A stretch of 64,000 bases of DNA from Anadara kagoshimensis (lineage: Eukaryota; Mollusca; Bivalvia; Arcoida; Arcidae): positions 61,239,245 through 61,303,244 of the forward strand of contig CM037861.1 of NCBI GenBank assembly GCA_021292105.1, read 5' to 3'. A model generated the notes under the pieces. That model was not told where the DNA came from, ran no database searches, and saw only the letters and a list, made by a program, of their open reading frames with translations. The position numbers and the translations under genes were made by a program. Shown here piece by piece: positions 33,750 to 44,649 of the stretch; the first letter of the stretch is position 1, and each line of letters begins with the position of its first letter.

Positions 33750-34440
33750 TCACCGTATATATACAGGTGATGTATAATGGTTTATATATGAAAACATGCA
33801 CCTGGTTTAATAATTTACTTATTTTGACTTTAATGTGGATATTTCTTAAAACTTTCAAATTATTTCATATTCTACAATTTTTTCTGCATCTAACTATATT
33901 TTTTCATAATTGTATGATAATGGCAAATTACTTCAAAATTACTTTGAAAATAACTCTTAAAGTAAATAATACATTTACGTATGGTCTTATATAGAGTGAT
34001 ATAGTAAAAAGGTGATCATTTACATAAATAGGCTTACTTTGAGTGACAAAAACTCCAAAAATTTAAGGAAAAGTCTAATACTTTCAAATCGTTCCACATT
34101 CTACAATTTTTTTTTGCATCTTAAGACATGTTTTTTGAAATTGTACGGTAATGGCAAATTACTTCAAAATTACTTTAAAAATTTGTATGATTTTACGGAT
34201 AACGATATTTTTCGCATAGATTTACTTGGTAAATATGTGGAAATTTGCACAGGGATGCTTGTTTTAATCTTTAAATACATTTTTAATATAGAAAATGTAT
34301 CACTTTCACATCGTTTCATATATTTTACATTTTTCTCAAATTAAGATTTTTTTTAATAATTTTCCGACAATGGCAAATTACTTCCACATTCTTTTGAAAA
34401 TTATTAAAGCGGTATATATTTGTTTCATACCTGTTTCATA
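33750..34440. repeat. Three decayed units of about 225 bp
   Basis: CATATTCTACAATTTTTTCT and AATGGCAAATTACTTCAAAA recur near 33880/33920, 34095/34150 and 34310/34370. The surrounding stretch 33042-35340 has no gene; it also holds AAAT and CT microsatellites (34462-34522, 34961-35003, 35041-35127, 35184-35215). Confidence 0.6.
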
Positions 34441-34474
34441 CCTCAGTTTAATGTCAACTATTAAATAAATAAAA

Positions 34475-34521
<47 letters not shown>

Positions 34522-34957
34522 ATGTTTCGAAAAGTCTTTTTGTCTGCATCTCTGGTGACTGCGAGACTATTTCTTTTTCTTTTTTCCCACGCGGACTGTC
34601 GTTGTTTTTTATTTAGTAATTTTTGTTAGAAAAGGACCAGTTACGGATTTATCGTTAAGCAGGTGATATTTCTGAATTCAACTAATGCCTCGCTTGTATA
34701 TTCAGATGCGGGACATTCCATATTAATGGAAAATCACCTTCATACTAATCCCTTTGCATATTCGAAGTGTATCCCGCTACCGATCCTGTCTCAAAGAGGA
34801 TAGATTTTGTGCATTTTATCTATGTCAATTAATCACCTATAAACCGGATATCGCTAATTAACTCTACCCATTAATGTAGCATCTGAAAAACAGCTTCATT
34901 ATTGTGTACTACAGATTAAAATTTGTGTCAGTCAGAATACATAATATCACAGATGTA

Positions 34958-35006
<49 letters not shown>

Positions 35007-35056
35007 TTTTAAACATCTCATTATCACATGAAAGTACAAAAAAAAATAAATAAATA

Positions 35057-35087
<31 letters not shown>

Positions 35088-35089
35088 AA

Positions 35090-35129
<40 letters not shown>

Positions 35130-35180
35130 AATTTAATTTCTCTGACTTTGTGTCAGTCATAATACATAATATCACAGATG

Positions 35181-35219
<39 letters not shown>

Positions 35220-35369
35220 TTTTAAACATCTCATTATCACATAAAAGTACAACAACAACAACAAAAAAAAAAAAAATAAAATAAAATAAATAAATAAATA
35301 ATAATAATAATTTAATTTCTCTGACTTCCCCCACATTTATTTGTTCTATCAACAGACTATTAAGCTAAT

Positions 35370-35684
35370 ATGATAACTGCATGTAAAAAAGAAAAACGTG
35401 GAAAACTCCGGTCTACTGAAGGATGTCAAAATATATATATCTCGGAGGATTTGACAAAGCACCGTCAGACTCTGTTTCAGGGAGCTCGCCAGCTACTAAA
35501 GGAAAGGAAAGTGACCAAAGTGTGGACTTGGGATGGGAAAGTATTTTTGACGGACAACAACCTACGAAAACACAGAATTGATTCTCAAAATGATTTGTCT
35601 AAATTCAACAGTGAAGCCTCAGTCTACTCGGACAGCCTACATAGTAGTGTATCCACTCAGGGTGCTCATGGAATTCGTGGCTGA
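35370..35684 (+). CDS. LINE ORF1 C-terminal fragment
   Basis: It reads IYISEDLTKHRQTLFQGARQ then VTKVWTWDGKVFLTDN, the usual end of ORF1 proteins of CR1/L2-type LINEs. The start Met is probably accidental, because the normal N-terminal coiled-coil part is absent upstream. Confidence 0.6.
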   Translation: MITACKKEKRGKLRSTEGCQNIYISEDLTKHRQTLFQGARQLLKERKVTKVWTWDGKVFLTDNNLRKHRIDSQNDLSKFNSEASVYSDSLHSSVSTQGAHGIRG

Positions 35685-35736
35685 ACAATATGCACATTAA
35701 AATTCATAAACGATAACGTTAATCCATTTTCAAAAG

Positions 35737-35785
<49 letters not shown>

Positions 35786-36820
35786 ATAAACAAACTTCAT
35801 TGTCATATGTTTTAATTACGTAGTCTCTCTCTCTCTCTCATAAACAAACTGTGTGCTGTGTTTGTACACACCACGGTTATTGTACAAATTCACCGGATGA
35901 TAAGCATTGTATAAACTTCTTATATTGTGTGTTACGGTCAAGTGGGCATAGCAGACGGTTTGTCGTGGTGGTCGATGTCCGATCACTAGCTTGTCTCTAT
36001 CGCTTGTCATTCTACCGGAAATGTTCTGGCATATTTTTTTCTCTATTTTAATTATTTGTGTGCATGTATGCATGTGCGGCACGGTCTAGTTGCATAGCGT
36101 GTATTGCAATAGCTTGTTGGTGGGGATAGCTTGCCCAACCACTTGGTCGCCGTTTGTTCTACCCGCTGTCCAACTAGAAACGTGCCGTATAAATGTATGT
36201 ATGTAAAAATATCTTGTCATCATACAAATAATACGTATAATGAAAATACTGGTTTAAAATGCGCTTATTATTTTCTTATTGAGTCATTGTTATCACTTTA
36301 ACTGAGGACAATTATACCGCTACAAACTATAATTAAATATTCTCTCTCTCTCTTCTCTCTCTCTCTCTCTCTCTCTATATTGTATTTATAATTTACTTAT
36401 ATCATTATTTTCAATAATGTGTATATACGATTCTTCTTTCTGATTTTTTTGTTGTAGATATTTTATATTAATACGTACTTACATATATTGTATATAGATA
36501 CTGTGTATATAAATAACAGGTGTGATTATTATGTAATTATTTACTTGTTTAACTTATGTTTAGATACCGACCACATTTGTACATAGACTGGCTCTCTCTC
36601 ATTCACAACTTTTCTCAACCTTTAGTCTTAATTTTTTCCGTTTTTTTTATTTATTTTTCATTTTAATTTTCTTTCAATTTTTGTTAATGGCTTTTTTCTT
36701 TGTTTTCATTCATCAATATATTTAGTTGTGTAGGTTTGTACAACATATATGTACCTATATTTACAAAGGCCCAGTCTACTCTGTCATTTTACCAATACTA
36801 TGCTAGTGGTATAACTTAAC

Positions 36821-39800
36821 ATGCCAGTTTCAGCTCAGCAATACAGAGTAAGCACTGGCCTTTTTATAAATGGTACCACTATCAATATCTCCAGATGTGT
36901 ACTTACAACTCATCCAATTATAAACATATTAATAGCAATTTTAATCTTAACACGTCGCCTTATTGTAATGTCTACAATAGGTGTATTTAGCTTAACATGT
37001 TTACCTTTTTCTTTTTTTACAGTGTTTTCAATTTTATCATTACTTTTAATACTTATGTCGAGCGAGACTCTGAATGTACTCGTAAAAAACTCCATTTACA
37101 TAACACATTGTAGTGTAATTTCATGCCATTCTATTTTTACAAATTTATTGCGTAAAAAACTCATTTTTTATCATGTAATCTATTTATTAGAGTATGTATC
37201 ATTATGTTATTTTGCATATATATGCATATTATTGTTATATGAATCTGGTGATGTAGAGAAAAACCCTGGCCCTCTTCCTATCAACACGTCTAACGATTCC
37301 TCATTTTTTAGCCAATTCAGTGCAAGCAAGTTCTTATCTTTTCTCCATTTAAACATACAAAGCATTTTGCCTAAAATTGACATAATAGGATCAGAACTTA
37401 ATGATATTGATATTTTAGCATTCACAGAAAGCTGGCTTCATCCCCTTATTCCGGACGAAGACATTCAACTTGACGGCTATTACAAACCTTTTCGACGTGA
37501 CAGGATTGATCAAAACGGGGGAGGGGTCCTTATATACGTCAGGGACACGATTTATGTTAAGGAACGGACTGATCTTTATATCGACGGACTTGAATGTATA
37601 TGGCTTGAATTCTTGATTAAGGGCAAAACAATTTTATTTGGCACATTTTATAGACCACCAAATACTGGACAGGACACATGGGATAAAATTGAATCATCAA
37701 TAGACCTTGCAACAGACAGTTCTTTTGATTACTTTATCGTGACAGGAGACTTCAATGACGACCAATTAAAATCTTCCAAGACAAAAATCAAACATATACT
37801 TGATTGTCTTAGTTTAAAACAATTAATAAAAGAACCTACACACTTTGACAAAAACACGTGCTCATTAATCGACCTCTTCATTATTGACAATGACGATATA
37901 GTAGAATCTTGTGGTGTCGGAGAAACTTTTTACGACGTAAATATTCGATACCACTGTCCTATATACCTGACTTTACGACTAGAAAAACCAAAACATACTT
38001 GTATTACAAGGAAGATATGGGACTATAAAAACGGCAACTTCCAATTATTCAGGGAAAAGCTAAGCAACATCGACTTTAAGACCATAATAGACAGCAATGA
38101 CATTGACGTTGCAGCGGCCGATATTGCAACTTGCATTTTGACAGTGGCCGACAAAACTATTCCTAACAAAGTAGTGACCATACGACAAAACGACAAACCA
38201 TGGATGAGAAACGACATCAGACGACTTATTCGACAAAGAAAACGAGTCCATAATATAGCCAAAAGGTCTAACTCTCAAGGTCACTGGGCTAAATTCAGAC
38301 TATTAAGAAATCGTTGTGTCACTGCAATTAGGAACGCTAAGACTGACTATTACAAAAAACTTGCAGATAAACTAACTTCAAGCTCTATGACAAGTAAAAG
38401 TTGGTGGCATATTGCCAAAACATTTTTGGGTAACCAAAATAAAAACGACACACTTCCTCCTTTGACACATAATGGGAAAATATATACGGACGACACGGGC
38501 AAAGTTAACATTTTAAACGAATACTTCACTCAACAATCTACTGTAAACGACAGAAATATCGACACACCAGTCTTAACACCACTACCTCACACTATGGAAG
38601 ACTTCGTCATTACTTCTTCTGACGTCAAAGACGTTCTGTCATTACTCGATGTCTCCAAAGCTTCTGGTCCGGATTCATTGAGTCCTAGACTCTTAAAAAA
38701 TGCCGCTTCTGAACTATGTGAGCCACTATCTTATTTCTTTAACAAACTCTTAAATTTCCATACTTTTCCAACCCCTTGGAAATTGGCCAACATTGTACCA
38801 GTTTTTAAAAAAGGCGACCATTCTGCCGTATCTAATTACAGGCCTATCTCTCTTCTTAATGTACTTGGTAAAATAATGGAAAGATGCGTACTTAAATATT
38901 TGCTTAATTATATCTACCAAAACAAGATTATCACAAGTTTTCAGTCGGGTTTTACTCAGGGAGATTCCACTGTTAATCAACTTCTTGCTATTTGTAATGA
39001 AATAGGCTTAGCACTTGACCACGGTAAGGAAGTTAGACTAGTTTTCTGTGACATTAGCAAGGCATTTGATCGAGTGTGGCATAGAGGATTGCTTCTTAAA
39101 ATGGAGTCGATTGGGATTAAGGGTAAATTGTTGCATTGGTTTCATAGTTATTTAAGTAATCGTCACCAGCGGGTTGTTTCAGGTAATGTTTCCTCTTCCT
39201 GTTTACCTGTCACTGCTGGTGTTCCCCAGGGTTCCATCCTAGGGCCCATTCTTTTTCTCATTTACATTAATGATATAGTTGCTGACATTGGAAGCAGTAT
39301 TAGACTATTTGCTGATGACACTTCACTTTATGTCAATGTTGAAAATCCACATGAATCGGCTGAGTACTTAAATTCTGATCTTTCCAAAATACATCTTTGG
39401 TCTCAAAGGTGGCTTGTTTCTTTCAATCCCAAAAAAACTGAATCTATGATTATTTCCAAAAAAGCTGTTAAACCTTTTCACCCTGCCTTATATATGAATG
39501 AAACTCTAGTTCAAGAAGTTGATTCACACAAACACCTTGGAGTGATATTTTCATCCGACGGTACCTGGAAATTGCATGCTGACGAATTATTATCTAAAGT
39601 TAACTCTAGACTTTCAGTACTGAAAAAATTGAAATTCAAACTCGACCGCCTTTCTCTTGAAACTCTTTATCTTAGCTTCATAAGACCTCTAATGGAATAC
39701 GGAGACGTCATCTGGGACAACCTGACAGACGAATATACAAAAAAATTAGAACGAGCAAATATTGAAGCAGCTAGAATAGTAACTGGGGCAACCAAATTAA

Positions 39801-40453
39801 CTAGTTTAAATTTATTATATCAAGATGTGGGGTGGGAAACACTAGAAACGAGAAGGAAAAAACATAGATTAATTCAATTTTTTAAGATGTATCACAGGCA
39901 ATCCCCTACTTATCTATCGCAAATGATTCCACCTACAAGTTCAGAATTTCACCAATATAACACCCGTTCATCTGAAAACTTAGAAACTATATTATGCAGA
40001 ACAGACTATTATTATAAATCATTTCTTCCTTCAACAATTAGAGATTGGAATAACATCCCAGTCTCAGTCAGAAACAGTTCGCTTAACATTTTTAAATCTT
40101 TCTTAAACCAGAAAATACATATTCCAAAATTTTATTACACAGGTAGTCGCATAGGACAAATACATCACACCAGACTTAGGTTAAACTGTAGTTCACTAAA
40201 TCACCATTTATATAGTAAAAACCTCGTTGATAGTCCCAATTGCGCATGCGGTCAAGTTGAAACTACAAAACATTTTCTTTTACATTGTAACTTGTACACT
40301 CATATAAGAAATACTACTATTCATACCATAAACGTCTCTTATGATCTTGACATATTGTTATTTGGAAATCACAATCTGACCCCTGCCGAAAACAATGATA
40401 TTTTCATCAAAGTTCAGAAGTACATTCTTTTATCAAAGAGATTTTCCGTTTAA
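36821..40453 (+). CDS. LINE ORF2: hydrophobic leader, 2A peptide, endonuclease, reverse transcriptase (1210 aa)
   Basis: Residues 1-140 are strongly hydrophobic, with several likely membrane segments (for example IINILIAILIL and FSILSLLLILM). A 2A peptide, YESGDVEKNPGP, ends at G150/P151 and would make the ribosome skip one bond and release the leader. An apurinic-type endonuclease (LHLNIQSILPKIDIIGSELN, AFTESWL, TGDFND) and a reverse transcriptase (NYRPISLLN near 672, FADDTSLY near 830) follow. The frame is fully open, so it may be a young copy. 2A in LINEs of sea urchins and molluscs is known; the hydrophobic leader is its likely targeting partner. Confidence 0.9.
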   Translation: MPVSAQQYRVSTGLFINGTTINISRCVLTTHPIINILIAILILTRRLIVMSTIGVFSLTCLPFSFFTVFSILSLLLILMSSETLNVLVKNSIYITHCSVISCHSIFTNLLRKKLIFYHVIYLLEYVSLCYFAYICILLLYESGDVEKNPGPLPINTSNDSSFFSQFSASKFLSFLHLNIQSILPKIDIIGSELNDIDILAFTESWLHPLIPDEDIQLDGYYKPFRRDRIDQNGGGVLIYVRDTIYVKERTDLYIDGLECIWLEFLIKGKTILFGTFYRPPNTGQDTWDKIESSIDLATDSSFDYFIVTGDFNDDQLKSSKTKIKHILDCLSLKQLIKEPTHFDKNTCSLIDLFIIDNDDIVESCGVGETFYDVNIRYHCPIYLTLRLEKPKHTCITRKIWDYKNGNFQLFREKLSNIDFKTIIDSNDIDVAAADIATCILTVADKTIPNKVVTIRQNDKPWMRNDIRRLIRQRKRVHNIAKRSNSQGHWAKFRLLRNRCVTAIRNAKTDYYKKLADKLTSSSMTSKSWWHIAKTFLGNQNKNDTLPPLTHNGKIYTDDTGKVNILNEYFTQQSTVNDRNIDTPVLTPLPHTMEDFVITSSDVKDVLSLLDVSKASGPDSLSPRLLKNAASELCEPLSYFFNKLLNFHTFPTPWKLANIVPVFKKGDHSAVSNYRPISLLNVLGKIMERCVLKYLLNYIYQNKIITSFQSGFTQGDSTVNQLLAICNEIGLALDHGKEVRLVFCDISKAFDRVWHRGLLLKMESIGIKGKLLHWFHSYLSNRHQRVVSGNVSSSCLPVTAGVPQGSILGPILFLIYINDIVADIGSSIRLFADDTSLYVNVENPHESAEYLNSDLSKIHLWSQRWLVSFNPKKTESMIISKKAVKPFHPALYMNETLVQEVDSHKHLGVIFSSDGTWKLHADELLSKVNSRLSVLKKLKFKLDRLSLETLYLSFIRPLMEYGDVIWDNLTDEYTKKLERANIEAARIVTGATKLTSLNLLYQDVGWETLETRRKKHRLIQFFKMYHRQSPTYLSQMIPPTSSEFHQYNTRSSENLETILCRTDYYYKSFLPSTIRDWNNIPVSVRNSSLNIFKSFLNQKIHIPKFYYTGSRIGQIHHTRLRLNCSSLNHHLYSKNLVDSPNCACGQVETTKHFLLHCNLYTHIRNTTIHTINVSYDLDILLFGNHNLTPAENNDIFIKVQKYILLSKRFSV

Positions 40454-40574
40454 AACAATGATTGATTTTACATTATGAAACTTTACATACTAGTATATGT
40501 CATAAATTATTGTATTCTGAAATTTTCATTTTTCTTTTATAAATTATAACCTACACACTTTATTATTTATCTAT

Positions 40575-40609
<35 letters not shown>

Positions 40610-40859
40610 TATTTATTTATTTATTTATTTATTTATTTATAAACCACTCATTATTTATTTATTAAAGTAATTAAGTTATCCAATTGTTCACTAATTCATC
40701 TATTTAGTTATAAAAATATATATGTTTTTTTCTGTGACATGCAAAATATTGTAATGTTATAATTGTCTAGGAAACCGGTTTATATAAGAGTTTACTCTTG
40801 TTCCGGGATCCTCTTTATATTATTTATTTGTAAATTATACTGGAAACACAAATAAAATA

Positions 40860-41096
40860 TTGTTTAAACTAAAAAAGAAAAAAAAAGGAGTAAGTAAAAA
40901 ACAAAGAATTCTAAGAGAAATCAAACAGACCAACGAAAATTATTTGGACAATAATAAACCTATAAATGAGGAAATAGAAAACTTGAATAAATATGCAATA
41001 AAAGAAAAACTATCGCAATTGGGAATAAAAACAAGAGCGAGGGAAAAGGACAAACTAGTTGAAGTATTAAGAGATGCGTTGAGAATTTCTGAATAA
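40860..41096 (+). other. Short frame with SAP-like motif in or behind the LINE tail
   Basis: The 78-codon frame begins in the A-rich tail of the LINE (KKKKKG) and reads NKYAIKEKLSQLGIKTRA then DKLVEVLRDAL, which resembles a SAP DNA-binding helix pair. It may be LINE read-out, part of the hAT sequence beyond the insertion, or chance in A-rich DNA. Confidence 0.3.
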
Positions 41097-41099
41097 TGA

Positions 41100-41262
41100 A
41101 TAAATTTTTGCAACTGTGAATACTCTATATGGTAGTAAGATTTTGCGGTGACTGGTAACTGTGGGCACATATTTTAAGAAAATTTTAGATGATGAAATAT
41201 GTATAATTAATGAGGAACTGATAAGCCCATGTCATACGATTTATTTATTTATTTATTTATTT

Positions 41263-41298
<36 letters not shown>

Positions 41299-41380
41299 TT
41301 TTATGAATGTTTGATGATCAATAAACCATGTGAATGAAGTTTTGCCTTCACGTGTCTTGTGTGCAAATGTCTGTTGGGGG

Positions 41381-41432
<52 letters not shown>

Positions 41433-42110
41433 CGGTCGGTCGGTCGGTCGGTCGGTCGGTCGGTCGGTCGATCGATCGATTGATTGATTGATTGATTGAT
41501 TCCAGTCGGATTAGTGAGCAATCGCTTCTATCGGTCGACGAATAAGCTATCAGGATATTTTCCTAGGTCCAAGTTGAATCAAGTCCCGGATTCAATATGA
41601 AGGAATTCATTCATCAATTTAACTGAACGGCAAAACCAACCGTATTGACAGCTGAGTAATCCTTGCCGCAAAATGTACGCGAAACATACAGAATAAAAAC
41701 TAACTTATTGGAATGAATATATATTATCTGATTAATTCAATTTATCTTGAAAGCGTAGAAAAATACTATTCATACGATATAAATATAGGTATATATCACG
41801 CGCGTGTGTGTGTTTAATACAGAACTGTTCATAAAGTGAAAGCTATTTTTTTAATTGATCTTACACATATGCATGTATGACTCAAGTTGGTCAATTTTTA
41901 TCAGTTATGGTTGAACTTTTGATAATTATGAAACAATATTTAATTTAAAAAAATTAACAAACAGTTAAACAAATAATCAAATAAAATCGGAAATATTTTG
42001 ATAATTATGAAACAATATTTAATTTAAAAAATTAACAGTTAAAAAAATAATCAAATAAAATCGGAAATATTTTAATATAAGTTAAAATAAAAGTTTTACA
42101 TGTACATATA
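41100..42110. repeat. Simple-repeat region right of the LINE
   Basis: It contains TTTA (41240-41302), GATT then GGTC then GATT arrays (41383-41500) and an 80-bp tandem duplication (41930-42080). No gene is seen. Confidence 0.7.
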
Positions 42111-42289
42111 ATGTATAGGAAAAAAGAAAATTATCTTTATCTTGTGAACAGCTCTAGTGAATATCTATCCTATCGATTAAGACACGATCTTACCTATAAA
42201 GTACGAGTTAATTCCCTTGATTTACCGAACGATAAGTTCATAACGCGGAGTCACAAAGTCATTCGCCGGCGTTCTTTTACCACTTCAGC

Positions 42290-42535
42290 GTTCTTTCACT
42301 TCAGTGAAGTCAAACGCTGACCGCCAGAGGGTGTATTTAATACCCCCTCTGGCGGTCAGCGTTCTTTTATAGCTTCATACATATTCTCACATTTATGTGA
42401 GATTCAATGGGTGTACCACTTCAGTGAAGTCGAACGCTGACCGCCAGAGGGGGTATTTTCGCCCTCTGGCGGTCAGCGTTCTTGTATCGCTTCAGACATA
42501 TTCTCAAGTTTATGTGAGAATGGCGTTTCTTTACC
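42290..42535. repeat. Two tandem 120-bp units, each with a perfect 19-bp stem-loop
   Basis: AACGCTGACCGCCAGAGGG and its exact inverse complement lie at 42313-42331/42345-42363 and again at 42433-42451/42462-42480. Each is followed by a smaller hairpin (TCTCAC...GTGAGA). The stems are GC-rich in AT-rich DNA. They sit about 150 bp inside the right hAT end, so they may be subterminal transposase-binding structure. Confidence 0.85.
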
Positions 42536-42699
42536 ACTTCCATAGCCGTGTGCTAATTCATATTTATATTTTACACAATGCAATTTTATTTTATGGATTT
42601 TACGAATTCTTATTAAGAATAACAAGATTTAGTTCTATAATTTTAGGGGGGGCACAGGCCGGGTGTGCCCCGTCTGGATCCGCGCCTGATATGCCTCCA

Positions 42700-43560
42700 G
42701 TTGAAGTATTTTGTTCCAAATAGAAAACTGCAATATACATTCTTCAGGGCGAATGCTGATCATACTGAACCAAAAAATTATGTCAATGGTGTCTCCCCCC
42801 CCCCACTATTTTGAATCCGATAAATTAAAGTTTAGTAGGTTTAAAAATTATTACACAAGTACATGCATGCCAGGCAGAAATGTAATAAACTATAGGACAA
42901 GATTGCCGAATTTAAAGTGCGTTTGTACTTTTGTCGGTCTGGGTACAGTTGGTTACTGTCCGACTGGTACAGCATGCCGGTTACACACACCATGGCAATG
43001 GCAATGATAACACATTTAAAAAATAAGATCAAAAGAATCATTTTAAAAGTTAAACGTATACTAACGTTGGCATTACTTCAACTAAAAGGAGAAAAACAAT
43101 CATCTGGGATTGGTTTCATTTACGTCTGGTGGGTGATCACGTTTTTCACGGGGCCAACCAGCACTCGTTTTTTTTTTTTACAAAGTATGCATTTTATAAC
43201 AAAGTTATATATTATATATGGAGAAATTACAATTTAAAACTTTACCAATCTTCAATTTTACAGGCGTTATGTGATATACCAGTTTCCATCTAAACATGCT
43301 AAACACTGCACGTGAAACTCATCTCATGGGTCATTCGTGTTTGTGTCATACTGGTTTCGATTATACTCCGATAGTTTTTTAGGATATGGGTGTATGTTAG
43401 GACATCCTCGCGGCTCTAAGGAGCTGTCGATTTGTTAAACTGTTGTTTGTTCCTTTTACAATGAACAGAAAAATACAACTTGGCGGTCAACATTTTCCAT
43501 CTTAATCGTCTTTTTATAGATTTATTGAAAAATAAATGGTCTAACTTTATTTTCGTTTCA
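42700..43560. other. Stretch without recognisable feature
   Basis: It lies between the right hAT end and the hammerhead-like motifs. It holds only short C and T runs. Small frames here have no family likeness. Confidence 0.5.
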
Positions 43561-43570
43561 TAATTTTGGC

Positions 43571-43622
43571 CAAAGCACTACTGACGAGGAATTGTATTCC
43601 GAAACGGCCCTCTAGTGTTTTG
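43571..43622 (+). ncRNA. Hammerhead-ribozyme-like motif 1 (type I)
   Basis: Stem I CAAAGCACTA pairs with TAGTGTTTTG across the motif. The core CTGACGA, stem II GGAAT-TGT-ATTCC and GAAA are all in place, followed by a very short stem III, CGGCCCTC. This is the order of a type I hammerhead. The cleavage triplet is not the usual GTC, so present activity is doubtful. Confidence 0.6.
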
Positions 43623-43897
43623 AAATTAAAACTGATACAATATGCATTGAGCCGGTATCTCTTGCTGATGGCTGTTGTCCGCAGGATATCACAAACTTAG
43701 TAGGCAATAATTGTATATTATTCAACGGTCAGAAATATGCTATTGTCTTTTACTGCTAAACAAAATTGAAATTGCTCAAAAACAAAGGTATACTCTCTCA
43801 TGCAAAATATTTACTTAGCTAAATTTGGTTAAATATATTTTGGTCTTTTTGGTATTTTTCAACATGTTGGATTGAAATTTTGGTTTCATAATTTTTG

Positions 43898-43950
43898 CCC
43901 AAGCACTTATGATGGGGATTTGTATTCCAAAACGGCCGTCTAGTGCTGTA
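43898..43950 (+). ncRNA. Hammerhead-ribozyme-like motif 2 (type I)
   Basis: This second copy lies about 330 bp after the first. Stem I AAGCACT pairs with AGTGCT, stem III ACGGCCGT is self-complementary and the cleavage triplet GTC is present. The core around CTGATGA is altered, so it is probably inactive. Tandem type I hammerheads at this spacing are typical of animal retrozymes and Penelope-like elements. Confidence 0.55.
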
Positions 43951-44329
43951 GAATTAAAACTCGTATAATATGTAATTTTAATCTTTGGCAATGCTGAAGT
44001 TCAACGACCCTTGCCTACCCTTGCTTCCACCAGGTTGCTTACATATGGATATTATTGAATATTGCTGTTGAATGATAATTCAATTTAGAATCTATAAAGG
44101 CCTTGCGATTACTTTATTTTTTCTCCATGGTAAAACATCTTAGAATGACACCACCAAGGAAATGAACAACAAAAAGCAAGACAAGTGGCTAAGATTGCTA
44201 ACCAAAGAGTATCCGCTTAATTATCCAGCTTCTATGAACCCAAGGAACAACACGGGAGAGCATTGATCTGTTTTTAACACCAGAAAAAAACAAGTGCATG
44301 TACTTAATGGTCACACACCAAGTCCAACA

Positions 44330-44570
44330 GCATTGAAAGAAAGAGCTTATCATACCCTGCTGGAGTATATAGCTCTTCCTTCTGGAACCAGCAAACAGTT
44401 ACCAACAAGAGGAAATTGGAGCAGGTACAGAAAATTAATGCCAGATTTGTACTGAATTTAAGAGACTTGATTACCACCAACCAGAATCAGTAACACCATT
44501 GGTAAAACAGCTGAACGTGAACAAGTTGAATGAAAGAATAGCCGATACTGTAGGCTAGCACCTTGCTATA
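44330..44570 (+). mobile_element. LINE reverse transcriptase remnant
   Basis: Broken frames recall the end of a LINE RT (LLEY...SSSFWNQQT, NKRKLEQVQ, NARFVLNL). No intact frame remains. Confidence 0.4.
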
Positions 44571-44649
44571 TCCGATTGCTGTTCCAGTTACATACCATCC
44601 AATGCTTGCCCCTGTCCAATTAACTAGAAAAAGTCACCAGATGAAGTTT

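Larger units (their letters stand above)
35370..40890 (+). mobile_element. CR1-like non-LTR retrotransposon (LINE)
   Basis: It carries the tail of an ORF1 (35370-35684), a 1.1-kb spacer with CT microsatellites, and a full ORF2 (36821-40453). The 3' end holds TTTA repeats (40560-40640) and an A-rich tail near 40860-40890. The 5' part of ORF1 is missing or replaced by CT and AAAT repeats. It lies inside the hAT element, so it arrived later. Confidence 0.8.
29589..42688 (-). mobile_element. hAT-type DNA transposon, enlarged by a nested LINE
   Basis: The left end reads CAGTGGCGGATCCAGG, and the inverse complement of the right end reads CAGGCGCGGATCCAGA (13 of 16 bases equal). GGGGCACAC follows in both. 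Between them are a hAT transposase on the minus strand and a CR1-like LINE on the plus strand. The flanks share only ATATG and not a full 8-bp target duplication, so the right end could belong to a relative of the element and not to the same insertion. Confidence 0.6.

Noticed and set aside
34909-35352. RERERERE-rich frame
   Set aside because: It is translation of CT and AAAT microsatellites.
29589-42696. A clean 8-bp target duplication around the hAT element
   Set aside because: The flanks TACATATG and ATATGCCT share only ATATG; no 8-bp duplication can be claimed.
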